From: Hydractinia symbiolongicarpus
Taxonomy: Eukaryota > Cnidaria > Hydrozoa > Anthoathecata > Hydractiniidae
NCBI RefSeq assembly: GCF_029227915.1
Contig: NC_079880.1
Location: 498,001-562,000 of the forward strand
Direction of reading: 5' to 3'
Length of the DNA: 64,000 nucleotides
Shown here: positions 1 to 13,030 of the stretch, piece after piece
Layout of the letters: each line of letters starts with the position of its first letter
How positions within the stretch are numbered: position 1 is the stretch's first letter
Translations under genes and position numbers: made by a program
The notes under the pieces: model-generated
Database searches by the model: none
What the model was told of the DNA's origin: nothing
What the model saw: the letters and a program-made list of their open reading frames with translations, nothing else

Positions 1-500
1 CCTAGCCGTTATCACCCTCTGAAGAAATATCGACAGTTTCAAAAACTAAATTTCATTGACTTTCTAACAGTGTCAGTCCGTTTGAGTTACAACGGTTGGG
101 TCACATATTCGTACTAACATGTATTTAGCGATATTTTTTTTGATATTGCTAGGTTGCATCGCTTTTAACAATGAAACGATTGACTGTGGGGCTTAATTGA
201 ACAAACTTTGGACTATAACCTAATAAATGTGATAAATGAGACAATTGGACTCCAAGAAATAACATTCTTCTTAATTTGACGGGATTTCCGGAACTCAGCG
301 ATTACACTGGGCGCCGTGGTAGCACTTCATTTAAAAATTTAGATAAATAAGTCATTCTTTACTGTGGGACCAATCCTAGCCATTATCGCGCTCTGAAGAA
401 ATATCGACAGTTTCAAAAACTAAATTTCATTTACTTTCTAACCGTGACAGTCCGTTTGAGTTACAACGGTTGGGTCAAATATTTGTACCAACAAGTATTT

Positions 501-537
501 AGCGATATTTTTTTTGATATTACTAAGTTGCATCGCT
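501..537. repeat. AGCGAT...ATCGCT inverted repeat around a T-tract (example)
   Basis: AGCGAT at 501-506 is matched by ATCGCT at 532-537, a perfect 6-bp inverted repeat. The interior holds a run of 6-9 T and ATATT/GATAT elements. It is typical of the GATATTACTA monomer class. The GGTACTACTA class usually carries CGTGAT and TATGGCT instead, so the inverted repeat is broken there. Confidence 0.6.
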
Positions 538-825
538 TTTAACAATGAAACGAATGACTGTGGGACTTAATTGAACTAACTTTGGACTTTGACATGATAA
601 ATGTGATAAATGAGACAGCTGGACTCCAAGAAATAACATTCTTCTTAATTTGACGGGATTTCCGGAACTCAGCGATTACACTGGGCGCCGTGGTAGCGCT
701 TCATTTAAAAATTCAGATAAATAAGTCATTCTTTACTGTGGGACCAATCCTAGCCGTTATCACGCTCTGAAGAAATATCGACAGTTACAAAAACTAAATT
801 TCATTGACTTTCTAAGAATATCAAT

Positions 826-843
826 CCGTTTGAGTTACAACGG
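826..843. repeat. Conserved CCGTT/AACGG inverted repeat in the monomer (example)
   Basis: CCGTT is followed by TGAGTTAC and then AACGG, a 5-bp inverted repeat with an 8-nt spacer. The same arrangement appears in most monomers; a minority vary in one arm (for example ACATCGG or ACAACGC). It could form a small hairpin or be a protein site. No function is shown by the sequence. Confidence 0.7.
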
Positions 844-1428
844 TTGAGTCACATATTCGTACCAACATGTATTTCGTCATATTTTTTCCGGTACTACTAG
901 GTTGTAAGGATTTTAACAGTGAAACGATTGACTGTGGGACTTAATTGAACTGATTATGGACTGTGACCTTATAAATGTTAAAGTGAGACAATTGGAATCC
1001 AAGAAATAACATTCTTCCTAATTTGACATGATTGCCGAAACTTAGCGATTACACTGGGCGCTGTGGTAGCGCTTCAATTAAAAATTAAGATAAAAAAGTC
1101 ATTCTTTACTGTGGGACCAATCTTAGTCGTTATCGCGCGCTGAAGAATTAGCGACAGTTTCAAAAACTACATTTCATTTGCTTTCTAACAGTATCAATCC
1201 GTTTGAGTTGCAACGGTTGAGTCACATATTCGTACCAACATGTATTCGTGCTATTTTCCGGTATTACTAGGTTGTATGGCTTTTACCAGTGAAACGATTG
1301 ACTGTGGTACTTAATTGAACTGACTACGGACTGTGACCTTAAAAATGTTTTAAGTGAGACAAGCGGATTCCAAGAAATATCATTCTTTTTAATTTGACAT
1401 GATTTCCGGAACTCAGCGATTACACTGG

Positions 1429-1443
1429 GCGCTGTGGTAGCGC
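1429..1443. repeat. Conserved GCGCT-GTGGT-AGCGC hairpin in the monomer (example)
   Basis: This is a perfect 5-bp GC-rich stem around a 5-nt loop, inside an otherwise AT-rich monomer. It recurs in most monomers. Variants seen include GCGCC, GCCCT and GCTCT in the left arm and AGCAC, ACCGC and GGCGC in the right arm. The role is unknown. Confidence 0.7.
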
Positions 1444-2223
1444 TTCATTTAAGAACTTAGATAAGTAAGTCATTCTTAACTGTGGGACCAATCCTAGCCG
1501 TTATCCCGCGCTGAAGAAATAGCGACAGTTTCAAAAACTACATTCAATTGACTTTCTAAGAATATCAATCCGTTTGAGTTACAACGGTTGAGTCGCATAT
1601 TCGTACCAACATGTATTTTGTGATATTTTTCCGGTACTACTAGGTTGTATGGCTTTTAACAGTGAAACGATTCACTGTGGGACTTAATTGAACTGATTAT
1701 GGACTGTGACCTTATAAATGTTAAAGTGAGACAATTGGACTCCAAGAAATAACATTCTTCCTAATTTGACATGATTGCCGAAACTCAGCGATTACGCTGG
1801 GCGCTGTGGCAGCGCTTCAACTAAAAATTAAGATAAAAAAGTCATTCTTTACTGTGGGACCAATCTTAGCCGTTATCGCGCGCTGAAGAATTAGCGACAG
1901 TTTCAAAATCTACATTTCATTGACTTTTTCACGGTGTCAGTCCTTTTGAGCTACAACGGTTGGGTCACCTATTCGTACCATCATGTGTTTAGCGATATTT
2001 TTCTGATACTACTAGGTTGCAACGCTTTTAACAATGAAATGATGGACTGTGGGACTTTATTGAACTACCTTTGGACTGTGACCTGATAAATGTGATAAAT
2101 GAGACAATTGGACTCCAAGAAATAACATTCTTCTTAATTTGACGGGATTGCCGGAGCTCAGCGTTTAAACGGCGCGCTGTGGTAGCGCTTCATTTAAAAA
2201 TTTAGATAAATAAGTCATTCTTT

Positions 2224-2595
2224 ACTGTGGGACCAATCCTAGCCGTTATCGCGCACTGAAGAATTATCGACTGTTTCAAAAACTACATTTCATTGACTTT
2301 CTAACGGTGTCAGTCCGTTTGAGTTGCAACGCTTGGGCACACATTCGTACCAACATGTATTTAGCGATATTTTTTTTGATATTACTAAGTTGCATCGCTT
2401 TTAACAATGAAACGAATAACTGTGGGACTTAATTGAACTGATTATGTACTGTGACCTTATAAATGTTAAAGTGAGACAATTGGACTCCAAGATATAACAT
2501 TCTTCCTAATTTGACATGATTGCCGAAACTCAGCGATTACACTGGGCCCTGTGGTAGCGCTTCAATATAAAATTAAGATAAAAAAGTCATTCTTT
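2224..2595 (+). repeat. Representative satellite monomer (372 bp)
   Basis: This is one complete unit given as a reference, taken from the anchor ACTGTGGGAC to the base before the next anchor. A second copy of the same 10-mer lies 195 bp in, at 2419, leaving 177 bp to the next monomer. The choice of first base is arbitrary because the repeat is tandem. Confidence 0.95.
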
Positions 2596-5500
2596 ACTGT
2601 GGGACCAATCTTAGCCGTTACCGCGCGCTGAAGAAATATCGACAGTTTCAAAAACGAAATTTCATTGACTTTCTAACGGTGTCAGTCCGTTTGAGTTACA
2701 ACGATTGGGTCACATATTCGTACCAAAATGTATTTAGCGATATTTTTTTTGATATTACTAGGTTGCATCGCTTTTAACAATGAAACGATTGACTGTGGGA
2801 CTTAATTGAACAAACTTTGGACTGTGACCTGATAAATGTGATAAATTAGAAAATTGGACTCCAAGAAATAACATTCTTCTTAATTTGACGGGATTGCCGG
2901 AACTTAGCGATTACACGGGGCGCTGTGGTAGCGCGTCATTTAAAAATTTAGATAAATAAGTCATTCTTTATTGTGGGACCAATCCTAGCCGTTATCGCGC
3001 GCTGAAGAATTATCGACTGTTTCAAAAACTACATTTCATTGACTTTCTAACGGTGACAGTCCGTTTGAGTTACAACGGTTGGGTCACCTATTCGTACCAA
3101 CATGTGTTTAGCGATATTTTTCTGATATTACTAGGTTGCTTCGCTTTTAACAATGAAATGATTGACTGTGGGACTTAATTGAACTAACTTTGGACTGTGA
3201 CCTGATAAATGCGATAAATGAGACAATTGGACTCCCAGAAATAACATTCTTTTTAATTTGACGGGATTTTCGGAACTCAGCGATTACACTGGGCGCTGTG
3301 GTACCGCTTTATTTAAAAATTTAGATAAATAAGTCATTCTTTACTGTGGGACCAATCCTAGCAGTTATTGCGCGCTGAAGAAATATCGACAGTTTCAAAA
3401 ACTAAATTTTATTGACTTTCTAACGGTGTCAGTCCGTTTGAGTTACAACGGTTGGGTCACACATTCGTACAAACATGTATTTAGCGATATTTTTTTTGAT
3501 ATTACTAAGTTGCATCGCTTTTAACAATGAAACGAATGACTGTGGGACTTAATGTAACTAATTATGGACTGTGACCTTATAAATGTTAAAGTGAGACAAT
3601 TGGACTCCAAGATATAACATTCTTCCTAATTTGACATGATTGCCGAAACTCAGCGATTACACTGGGCCCTGTGGTAGCGCTTCAATATAAAATTAAGATA
3701 AAAAAGTCATTCTTTACTGTGGGACCAATCTTAGCCGTTACCGCGCGCTGAAGAAATATCGACAGTTTCAAAAACGAAATTTCATTGACTTTCTAACGGT
3801 GTCAGTCCGTTTGAGTTACAACGATTGGGTCACATATTCGTACCAAAATGTATTTAGCGATATTTTTTTTGATATTACTAGGTTGCATCGCTTTTAACAA
3901 TGAAACGATTGACTGTGGGACTTAATTGAACAAACTTTGGACTGTGACCTGATAAATGTGATAAATTAGAAAATTGGACTCCAAGAAATAACATTCTTCT
4001 TAATTTGACGGGATTGCCGGAACTTAGCGATTACACGGGGCGCTGTGGTAGCGCGTCATTTAAAAATTTAGATAAATAAGTCATTCTTTATTGTGGGACC
4101 AATCCTAGCCGTTATCGCGCGCTGAAGAATTATCGACTGTTTCAAAAACTACATTTCATTGACTTTCTAACGGTGACAGTCCGTTTGAGTTACAACGGTT
4201 GGGTCACCTATTCGTACCAACATGTTTTTAGCGATATTTTTCTGATATTACTAGGTTGCTTCGCTTTTAACAATGAAATGATTGACTGTGGGACTTAATT
4301 GAACTAACTTTGGACTGTGACCTGATAAATGCGATAAATGAGACAATTGGACTCCCAGAAATAACATTCTTTTTAATTTGACGGGATTTTCGGAACTCAG
4401 CGATTACACTGGGCGCTGTGGTACCGCTTTATTTAAAAATTTAGATAAATAAGTCATTCTTTACTGTGGGACCAATCCTAGCAGTTATTGCGCGCTGAAG
4501 AAATATCGACAGTTTCAAAAACTAAATTTTATTGACTTTCTAACGGTGTCAGTCCGTTTGAGTTACAACGGTTGGGTCACACATTCGTACAAACATGTAT
4601 TTAGCGATATTTTTTTTGATATTACTAAGTTGCATCGCTTTTAACAATGAAACGAATGACTGTGGGACTTAATGTAACTAATTATGGACTGTGACCTTAT
4701 AAATGTTAAAGTGAGACAATTGGACTCCAAGAAATAACATTCTTCGTAATTTGACATGATTGCCGAAACTCAGCGATTACACTGGGCCCTGTGGTAGCGC
4801 TTCAATTAAAAATTAAGATAAAAAAGTCATTCTTTACTGTGGGACCAATCTTAGCCGTTATCGCGCTCTAAAGAAATATCGACAGTTTCAAAGACAAAAT
4901 TTCATTGACTTTCTAATGGTGTCAGTCCGTTTGAGTTACAACGATCGGGTCACATATTCGTACCAACATGTATTTAGCGATGTTTTTTTGATATTACTAG
5001 GTTGCATCGCTCTTAACAATGAAACGATTGACTGTGGGACTTAATTGAACAAACTTTGGACTGTGACCTGATAAATGTGATAAATGAGAAAATTGGATTC
5101 CAAGAAATAACATTCTTCTTAATTTGACGGGATTGCCGGAACTTAGCGATTACACGGGGCGCTGTGGTAGCGCGTCATTTAAAAATTTAGATAAATAAGT
5201 CATTCTTTATTGTGGGACCAATCCTAGCCGTTATCGCGCGCTGAAGAATTATCGACTGTTTCAAAAACTACATTTCATTGACTTTCTAACGGTGACAGTC
5301 CGTTTGAGTTACAACGGTTGGGTCACCTATTCGTACCAACATGTGTTTAGCGATATTTTTCTGATATTACTAGGTTGCTTCGCTTTTAACAATGAAATGA
5401 TTGACTGTGGGACTTAATTGAACTAACTTTGGACTGTGACCTGATAAATGCGATAAATGAGACAATTGGACTCCCAGAAATAACATTCTTTTTAATTTGA

Positions 5501-5959
5501 CGGGATTTTCGGAACTCAGCGATTACACTGGGCGCTGTGGTACCGCTTTATTTAAAAATTTAGATAAATAAGTCATTCTTTACTGTGGGACCAATCCTAG
5601 CAGTTATTGCGCGCTGAAGAAATATCGACAGTTTCAAAAACTAAATTTTATTGACTTTCTAACGGTGTCAGTCCGTTTGAGTTACAACGGTTGGGTCACA
5701 CATTCGTACAAACATGTATTTAGCGATATTTTTTTTGATATTACTAAGTTGCATCGCTTTTAACAATGAAACGAATGACTGTGGGACTTAATGTAACTAA
5801 TTATGGACTGTGACCTTATAAATGTTAAAGTGAGACAATTGGACTCCAAGAAATAACATTCTTCCTAATTTGACATGATTGCCGAAACTCAGCGATTACA
5901 CTGGGCCCTGTGGTAGCGCTTCAATTAAAAATTAAGATAAAAAAGTCATTCTTTACTGT
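2441..5959 (+). repeat. Higher-order repeat: trimer, ~1120 bp
   Basis: The segment GGGACCAATCTTAGCCGTTA begins at 2601, 3721, 4841 and 5960, spacing 1120, 1120 and 1119 bp (three monomers). Each unit holds three distinguishable monomers, marked by CTTAGCCGTTA, then GAATTATCGACTG, then CCTAGCAGTTATTGCG. Rare shared variants such as TTCAATATAAAATTAAG near 2563 and 3683 show that the copies were duplicated as blocks. Identity upstream fades near 2.44 kb. Confidence 0.9.
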
Positions 5960-8938
5960 GGGACCAATCTTAGCCGTTATCGCGCTCTGAAGAAATATCG
6001 ACAGTTTCAAAGACAAAATTTCATTGACTTTCTAATGGTGTCAGTCCATTTGAGTTACAACGATCGGGTCACATATTCGTACCAACATGTATTTAGCGAT
6101 GTTTTTTTGATATTACTAGGTTGCATCGCTCTTAACAATGAAACGATTGACTGTGGGACTTAATTGAACGAACTTTGGACTGTGACCTAATAAATGTGAT
6201 AAATGAGAAAATTGGACTCCAAGAAATAACATTCTTCTCAATTTGACATGATTGCCGGAACTCAGCGATTACACTGGGCGCTGTGGTAGCGCTTTATTTA
6301 AGAATTTAGATGAATAAGTCATTCTTTACTGTGGGACCAATCCTATCCGTTATCGCGCACTGAAGAAATAGCGACAGTTTCAGAAACTACATTTTATTGT
6401 CTTTCTAACAGCGTCAGTCCGCTTGAGTTACAACGGTTGGGTCACATATTCGTACTAACATGTATTTAGCGATATTTTTTTTTATATTACTAGGTTGCAT
6501 CGCTTTTAACAATGAAATGATTGACTGTGGGACTTAATTTAACAAACTTTGGACTGTGACCTGATAAATGTGATAAATGAGAAAATTGGACTCCAAGAAA
6601 TAACATTCTTCTTAATTTGACGAGATTGCCGGAACTTAGCGATTACACGGGGCGCTGTGGTAGCACGTCATTTAAAAATTTAGATAAATAAGTCATTCTT
6701 TACTGTGGGACCAATCCTAGCAGTTATTGCGCGCTGAAGAAATATCGACAGTTTCAAAAACTAAATTTTATTGACTTTCTAACGGTGTCAGTCCGTTTGA
6801 GTTACAACGGTTGGGTCACACATTCGTACAAACATGTATTTAGCGATATTTTTTTTGATATTACTAAGTTGCATCGCTTTTAACAATGAAACGAATGACT
6901 GTGGGACTTAATGTAACTAATTATGGACTGTGACCTTATAAATGTTAAAGTGAGACAATTGGACTCCAAGAAATAACATTCTTCCTAATTTGACATGATT
7001 GCCGAAACTCAGCGATTACACTGGGCCCTGTGGTAGCGCTTCAATTAAAAATTAAGATAAAAAAGTCATTCTTTACTGTGGGACCAATCTTAGCCGTTAT
7101 CGCGCTCTAAAGAAATATCGACAGTTTCAAAGACAAAATTTCATTGACTTTCTAATGGTGTCAGTCCGTTTGAGTTACAACGATCGGGTCACATATTCGT
7201 ACCAACATGTATTTAGCGATGTTTTTTTGATATTACTAGGTTGCATCGCTCTTAACAATGAAACGATTGACTGTGGGACTTAATTGAACAAACTTTGGAC
7301 TGTGACCTGATAAATGTGATAAATGAGAAAATTGGATTCCAAGAAATAACATTCTTCTTAATTTGACGGGATTGCCGGAACTTAGCGATTACACGGGGCG
7401 CTGTGGTAGCGCGTCATTTAAAAATTTAGATAAATAAGTCATTCTTTATTGTGGGACCAATCCTAGCCGTTATCGCGCGCTGAAGAATTATCGACTGTTT
7501 CAAAAACTACATTTCATTGACTTTCTAACGGTGACAGTCCGTTTGAGTTACAACGGTTGGGTCACCTATTCGTACCAACATGTGTTTAGCGATATTTTTC
7601 TGATATTACTAGGTTGCTTCGCTTTTAACAATGAAATGATTGACTGTGGGACTTAATTGAACTAACTTTGGACTGTGACCTGATAAATGCGATAAATGAG
7701 ACAATTGGACTCCCAGAAATAACATTCTTTTTAATTTGACGGGATTTTCGGAACTCAGCGATTACACTGGGCGCTGTGGTACCGCTTTATTTAAAAATTT
7801 AGATAAATAAGTCATTCTTTACTGTGGGACCAATCCTAGCAGTTATTGCGCGCTGAAGAAATATCGACAGTTTCAAAAACTAAATTTTATTGACTTTCTA
7901 ACGGTGTCAGTCCGTTTGAGTTACAACGGTTGGGTCACACATTCGTACAAACATGTATTTAGCGATATTTTTTTTGATATTACTAAGTTGCATCGCTTTT
8001 AACAATGAAACGAATGACTGTGGGACTTAATGTAACTAATTATGGACTGTGACCTTATAAATGTTAAAGTGAGACAATTGGACTCCAAGAAATAACATTC
8101 TTCCTAATTTGACATGATTGCCGAAACTCAGCGATTACACTGGGCCCTGTGGTAGCGCTTCAATTAAAAATTAAGATAAAAAAGTCATTCTTTACTGTGG
8201 GACCAATCTTAGCCGTTATCGCGCTCTGAAGAAATATCGACAGTTTCAAAGACAAAATTTCATTGACTTTCTAATGGTGTCAGTCCGTTTGAGTTACAAC
8301 GATCGGGTCACATATTCGTACCAACATGTATTTAGCGATGTTTTTTTGATATTACTAGGTTGCATCGCTCTTAACAATGAAACGATTGACTGTGGGACTT
8401 AATTGAACGAACTTTGGACTGTGACCTAATAAATGTGATAAATGAGAAAATTGGACTCCAAGAAATAACATTCTTCTCAATTTGACATGATTGCCGGAAC
8501 TCAGCGATTACACTGGGCGCTGGGGTAGCGCTTTATTTAAGAATTTAGATGAATAAGTCATTCTTTACTGTGGGACCAATCCTATCCGTTATCGCGCACT
8601 GAAGAAATAGCGACAGTTTCAGAAACTACATTTTATTGTCTTTCTAACAGCGTCAGTCCGCTTGAGTTACAACGGTTGGGTCACATATTCGTACTAACAT
8701 GTATTTAGCGATATTTTTTTTATATTACTAGGTTGCATCGCTTTTAACAATGAAATGATTGACTGTGGGACTTAATTTAACAAACTTTGGACTGTGACCT
8801 GATAAATGTGATAAATGAGAAAATTGGACTCCAAGAAATAACATTCTTCTTAATTTGACGAGATTGCCGGAACTTAGCGATTACACGGGGCGCTGTGGTA
8901 GCACGTCATTTAAAAATTTAGATAAATAAGTCATTCTT
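4461..8938 (+). repeat. Higher-order repeat: hexamer, ~2239 bp, two copies
   Basis: Two tandem copies, about 4461-6699 and 6700-8938, align at an offset of 2239 bp (six monomers). Private markers recur at that offset: CGCGCTCTAAAG after 4841 and after 7080, CGCGCTCTGAAG after 5960 and after 8199, TTGGATTCC near 5093 and 7332, and the GCGCACTGAAG monomer near 6354 and 8593. The copies diverge after about 6700/8939 (TTACTGTGG versus TTTTGTGG). The hexamer is nested on the trimer: its second half carries a replaced middle monomer. Confidence 0.88.
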
Positions 8939-11900
8939 TTTTGTGGGACCAATCCTAGCCGTTATCGCGCGCTGAAGAATTATCGACTGTCTCAAAAACT
9001 ACATTTCATTGACTTTCTAACGGTGACAGTTCGTTTGAATTACAACGGTTGCGTCACCTATTCGTACCAACATGTGTTTAGCGATATTTTTCTGATATTA
9101 CTAGGTTGCATCGTTTTTGACAATGAAATGATTGACTGTGGGACTTAATTGAACTAAATTTGAACTGTGACCTGATAAATGCGATAAATGAGACAATTGG
9201 ACTCCAAGAAATAACATTCTTTTTAATTTGACGGGATTTCCGGAACTCAGCGATTACACTGGGCGCTGTGGTACCGCTTTATTTAAAAATTTAGATAAAT
9301 AAGTCATTCTTTACTGTGGGACCAAGCCTATCCATTATCGCACGCTGAAGAAAGAGCGACAGTTTCAAAAACTACATTTTATTGTCTTTCTAACAGTGTC
9401 AGTCTGTTTGAGTTACAACGGTTGGGTCACATATTTGTACCAACATGTCTTTAGCGATATTTTTTTGATATTGCTAGGCTGCATCGCTCTTAACATTGAA
9501 ACGATTGACTGTGGGACTTAATTGAACAAACTTTGGACTGTGACCTAATAAATATGATAAATGAGAAAATTGGACTCCAAGAAATAACATTCTTCTTAAT
9601 TTGACATGATTGCCAGAACTCAGCGATTACACTGGGCGCTGTGGTAGCGCTTTATTTAAGAATTTAGATAAATAAGTCATTCTTTACTGTGGGACCAATC
9701 CTATCCGTTATCCCGCGCTGAAGAAATAGCGACAGTTTCAAAAACTACATTTCATTGTCTTTCTAACAGTGTCAGTCCGTTTGAGTTTCAACAGTTGGGT
9801 CACATATTCGTACCAACATGTATTTAGCGATATTTATCTGATATTACTAGGTTGCATCGCTTTTAACAGTGAAACGAATGACTGTGGGACTTAATTGAAC
9901 TAACTTTGGACTGTGAACTGATAAATGTGATAAATGAAAAAGATTTGACTCCAAGAAATAACATTCTTCTTAATTTGACATGATTCCCGGAACTCAGCGG
10001 TTACACTGGGCGCTGTGGTAGCGCTTCTTTAAAAATTTAAATTAATAAGCCATTTTTTACTGTGGGTCCAATCCTAGCCGTTATCGCGCGCTGAAGAGAT
10101 AGCGACAGTTTAAAAAACTACATTTCATTGACTTTCTAACGGTGTCAGTCTGTTTGAGTTACAACGGTTGGGTCACCTATTCGTGCCAACATGTATTTAG
10201 CGATATTTTTCTCATATTATTAGGTTGCATTGCTTTTAACAGTGAAACGATTGACTGTGGCACATAATTGAACTGATTTTGGACTGTGACCTTAAAAAAT
10301 GTTAAAGGGGAGACAATTGGACTCCAAGAAATAACATTCTTCTTAATTTGACATGATTACCGAAACTCAGCGATTACACTGGGCGCTGTGGCAGCGCTTC
10401 AATTAAAAATTAAGATAAATAAGTCATTCTTTACTGTGGGACCAATCTTAGCCGTTATCGCGCGCTGAAGAATTAGAGACAGTTTCAAAAACTACATTTC
10501 ATTGACTTTCTAACGGTGTCAGTCTGTTTGAGTTACAACGGTTGGGTCACCTATTCGTGCCAACATGTATTTAGCGATATTTTTTTGATATTACTAGGTT
10601 GCATCGCTCTTAACAATGAAACGATTGACTGTGGGACTTAATTGAACAAACTTTGGACTGTGACCTAATAAATGTGATAAATGAGAAAATTGGACTCCAA
10701 GAAATAACATTCTTCTCAATTTGACATGATTGCCGGAACTCAGCGATTACACTGGGCGCTGTGGTAGCGCTTTATTTAAGAATTTAGATAAATAAGTCAT
10801 TCTTTACTGTGGGACCAATCCTATCCGTTATCGCGCGCTGAAGAAATAGCGACAGTTTCAAAAACTACATTTTATTGTCTTTCTAACAGTGTCAGTCCGT
10901 TTGAGTTACAACGGTTGGGTCACATATTCGTACTAACATGTATTTAGCGATATTTTTTTGATATTACTAGGTTGCATCGCTCTTAACAATGAAACGATTA
11001 ACTGTGGGACTTAATTGAACTGATTATAGACTGTGACCTTGAAAATGTTATAAGTGAGACAAGCGGACTCAAAGAAATAACATTCTTTTTAATTTGACAT
11101 GATTGCCGGAATTCAGCGATTACACCGTGCGCTGTGGTAGCGCTTCATTTAAAAATTTAGATAAATAAGTCATTCTTTACTGTGGGACAAATCCTAGCCG
11201 TTATCACGCTCTGAAGAAATATTGACAGTTTCAAAAACAAAATTTCATTGACTTTCTAAGAGTATCAATCCGTTTGAGTTACAACGGTTGCGTCACATAT
11301 TGGTACCAACATGTATTTCGTGATATTTTTCCGGTACTACTAGCTGGTATGGCTTTTAACAGTGAAACGATTGATTGTGGGACTTAATTGAACAAACTTT
11401 GGACTGTGACCTAATAAATGTGATAAATAAGAAAATAGGACTCCAAGAAATAACATTCTTCCTAATTTGACATGATTGCCGAAACTCAGCAATTACACTG
11501 GGCGCTGTGGTAGCGCTTCAATTAAAAATTAAGATAAAAAAGTAATTATTTACTGTGGAACCAATCTTAGCCGTTATCGCGCGCTGAAGAATTAGAGACA
11601 GTTTCAAAAACTACATTTCATTGACTTTTTAACGGTGTCAGTCCGTTTGAGTTACAACGGTTGGGTCACCTATTCGTACCAACATGTGTTTAGCGATATT
11701 TTTCTAATATTACTAGGTTGCATCGCTCTTAACAATGAAACGATTGACTGTGGGACTTAATTGAACAAACTTTGGACTGTGACCTAATAAATGTGATAAA
11801 TCAGAAAATTGGACTCCAAGAAATAACATTCTTCTCAATTTGACATGAATGCCGGAACTCAGCGATTACACTGGGCGCTGTGGTAGCGCTTTATTTAAGA

Positions 11901-13030
11901 ATTTAGATAAATAAGTCATTCTTTACTGTGGGACCAATCCTATCCGTTATCGCGCGCTGAAGAAATAGCGACAGTTTCAAAAACAACATTTTATTGTCTT
12001 TCTAACAGTGTCAGTCCGTTTGAGTTACAACGGTTGGGTCACATGTTCGTACTAACATGTATTTAGCGATATTTTTTTTATATTACTAGGTTGCATCGTT
12101 CTTAACAATGAAACGATTGACTGTGGGACTTAATTGAACAAACTTTGGACTATAACCTAATAAATGTGATAAAAAAACAGAAAATTGGACTCCAAGAAAT
12201 AACATTCTTCTTAATTTGACATGATTGCCGAAACTCTGCGATTACACTGGGCGCTGTGGTGGCGCTTCATTTAAAAATTTAGATAAATAAGTCATTCTTT
12301 ACTGTGGGACCAATCCTATCCGTTATCGCGCGTGGAAGAAATAGCGAAAGTTTCAAAAACTACATTTCATTGTCTTTCTAACAGTGTCAGTGCGTTTGAG
12401 TTACATCGGTTGGGTCACATATTCGTACCAACATGTATTTAGCGATATTTTTTGATATTACTAGGTTGTATCGCTTGTAACAATAAAACGATTAACTGTG
12501 GGACTTAATTGAACTGATTATGGACTGTGACCTTGAAAATGTTATAAGTGAGACAAGCGGACTCAAAGAAATAACATTCTTTTTAATTTGACATGATTGC
12601 CGGAATTCAGCGATTACACCTGGCGCTGTGGTAGCGCTTCATTTAAAAATTTAGATAAATAAGTCATTCTTTACTGTGGGACCAATCTTAGCCGTTATCG
12701 CGCGCTGAAGAATTAGAGACAGTTTCAAAAACTACATTTCATTGACTTTTTAACGGTGTCAGTCCGTTTGAGTTACAACGGTTGGGTCACCTATTCGTAC
12801 CAACATGTGTTTAGCGATATTTTTCTAATATTACTAGGTTGCATCGTTCTTAACAATGAAACGATTGACTGTGGGACTTAATTGAACAAACTTTGGACTA
12901 TAACCTAATAAATGTGATAAAAAAACAGAAAATTGGACTCCAAGAAATAACATTCTTCTTAATTTGACATGATTGCCGAAACTCTGCGATTACACTGGGC
13001 GCTGTGGTGGCGCTTCATTTAAAAATTTAG

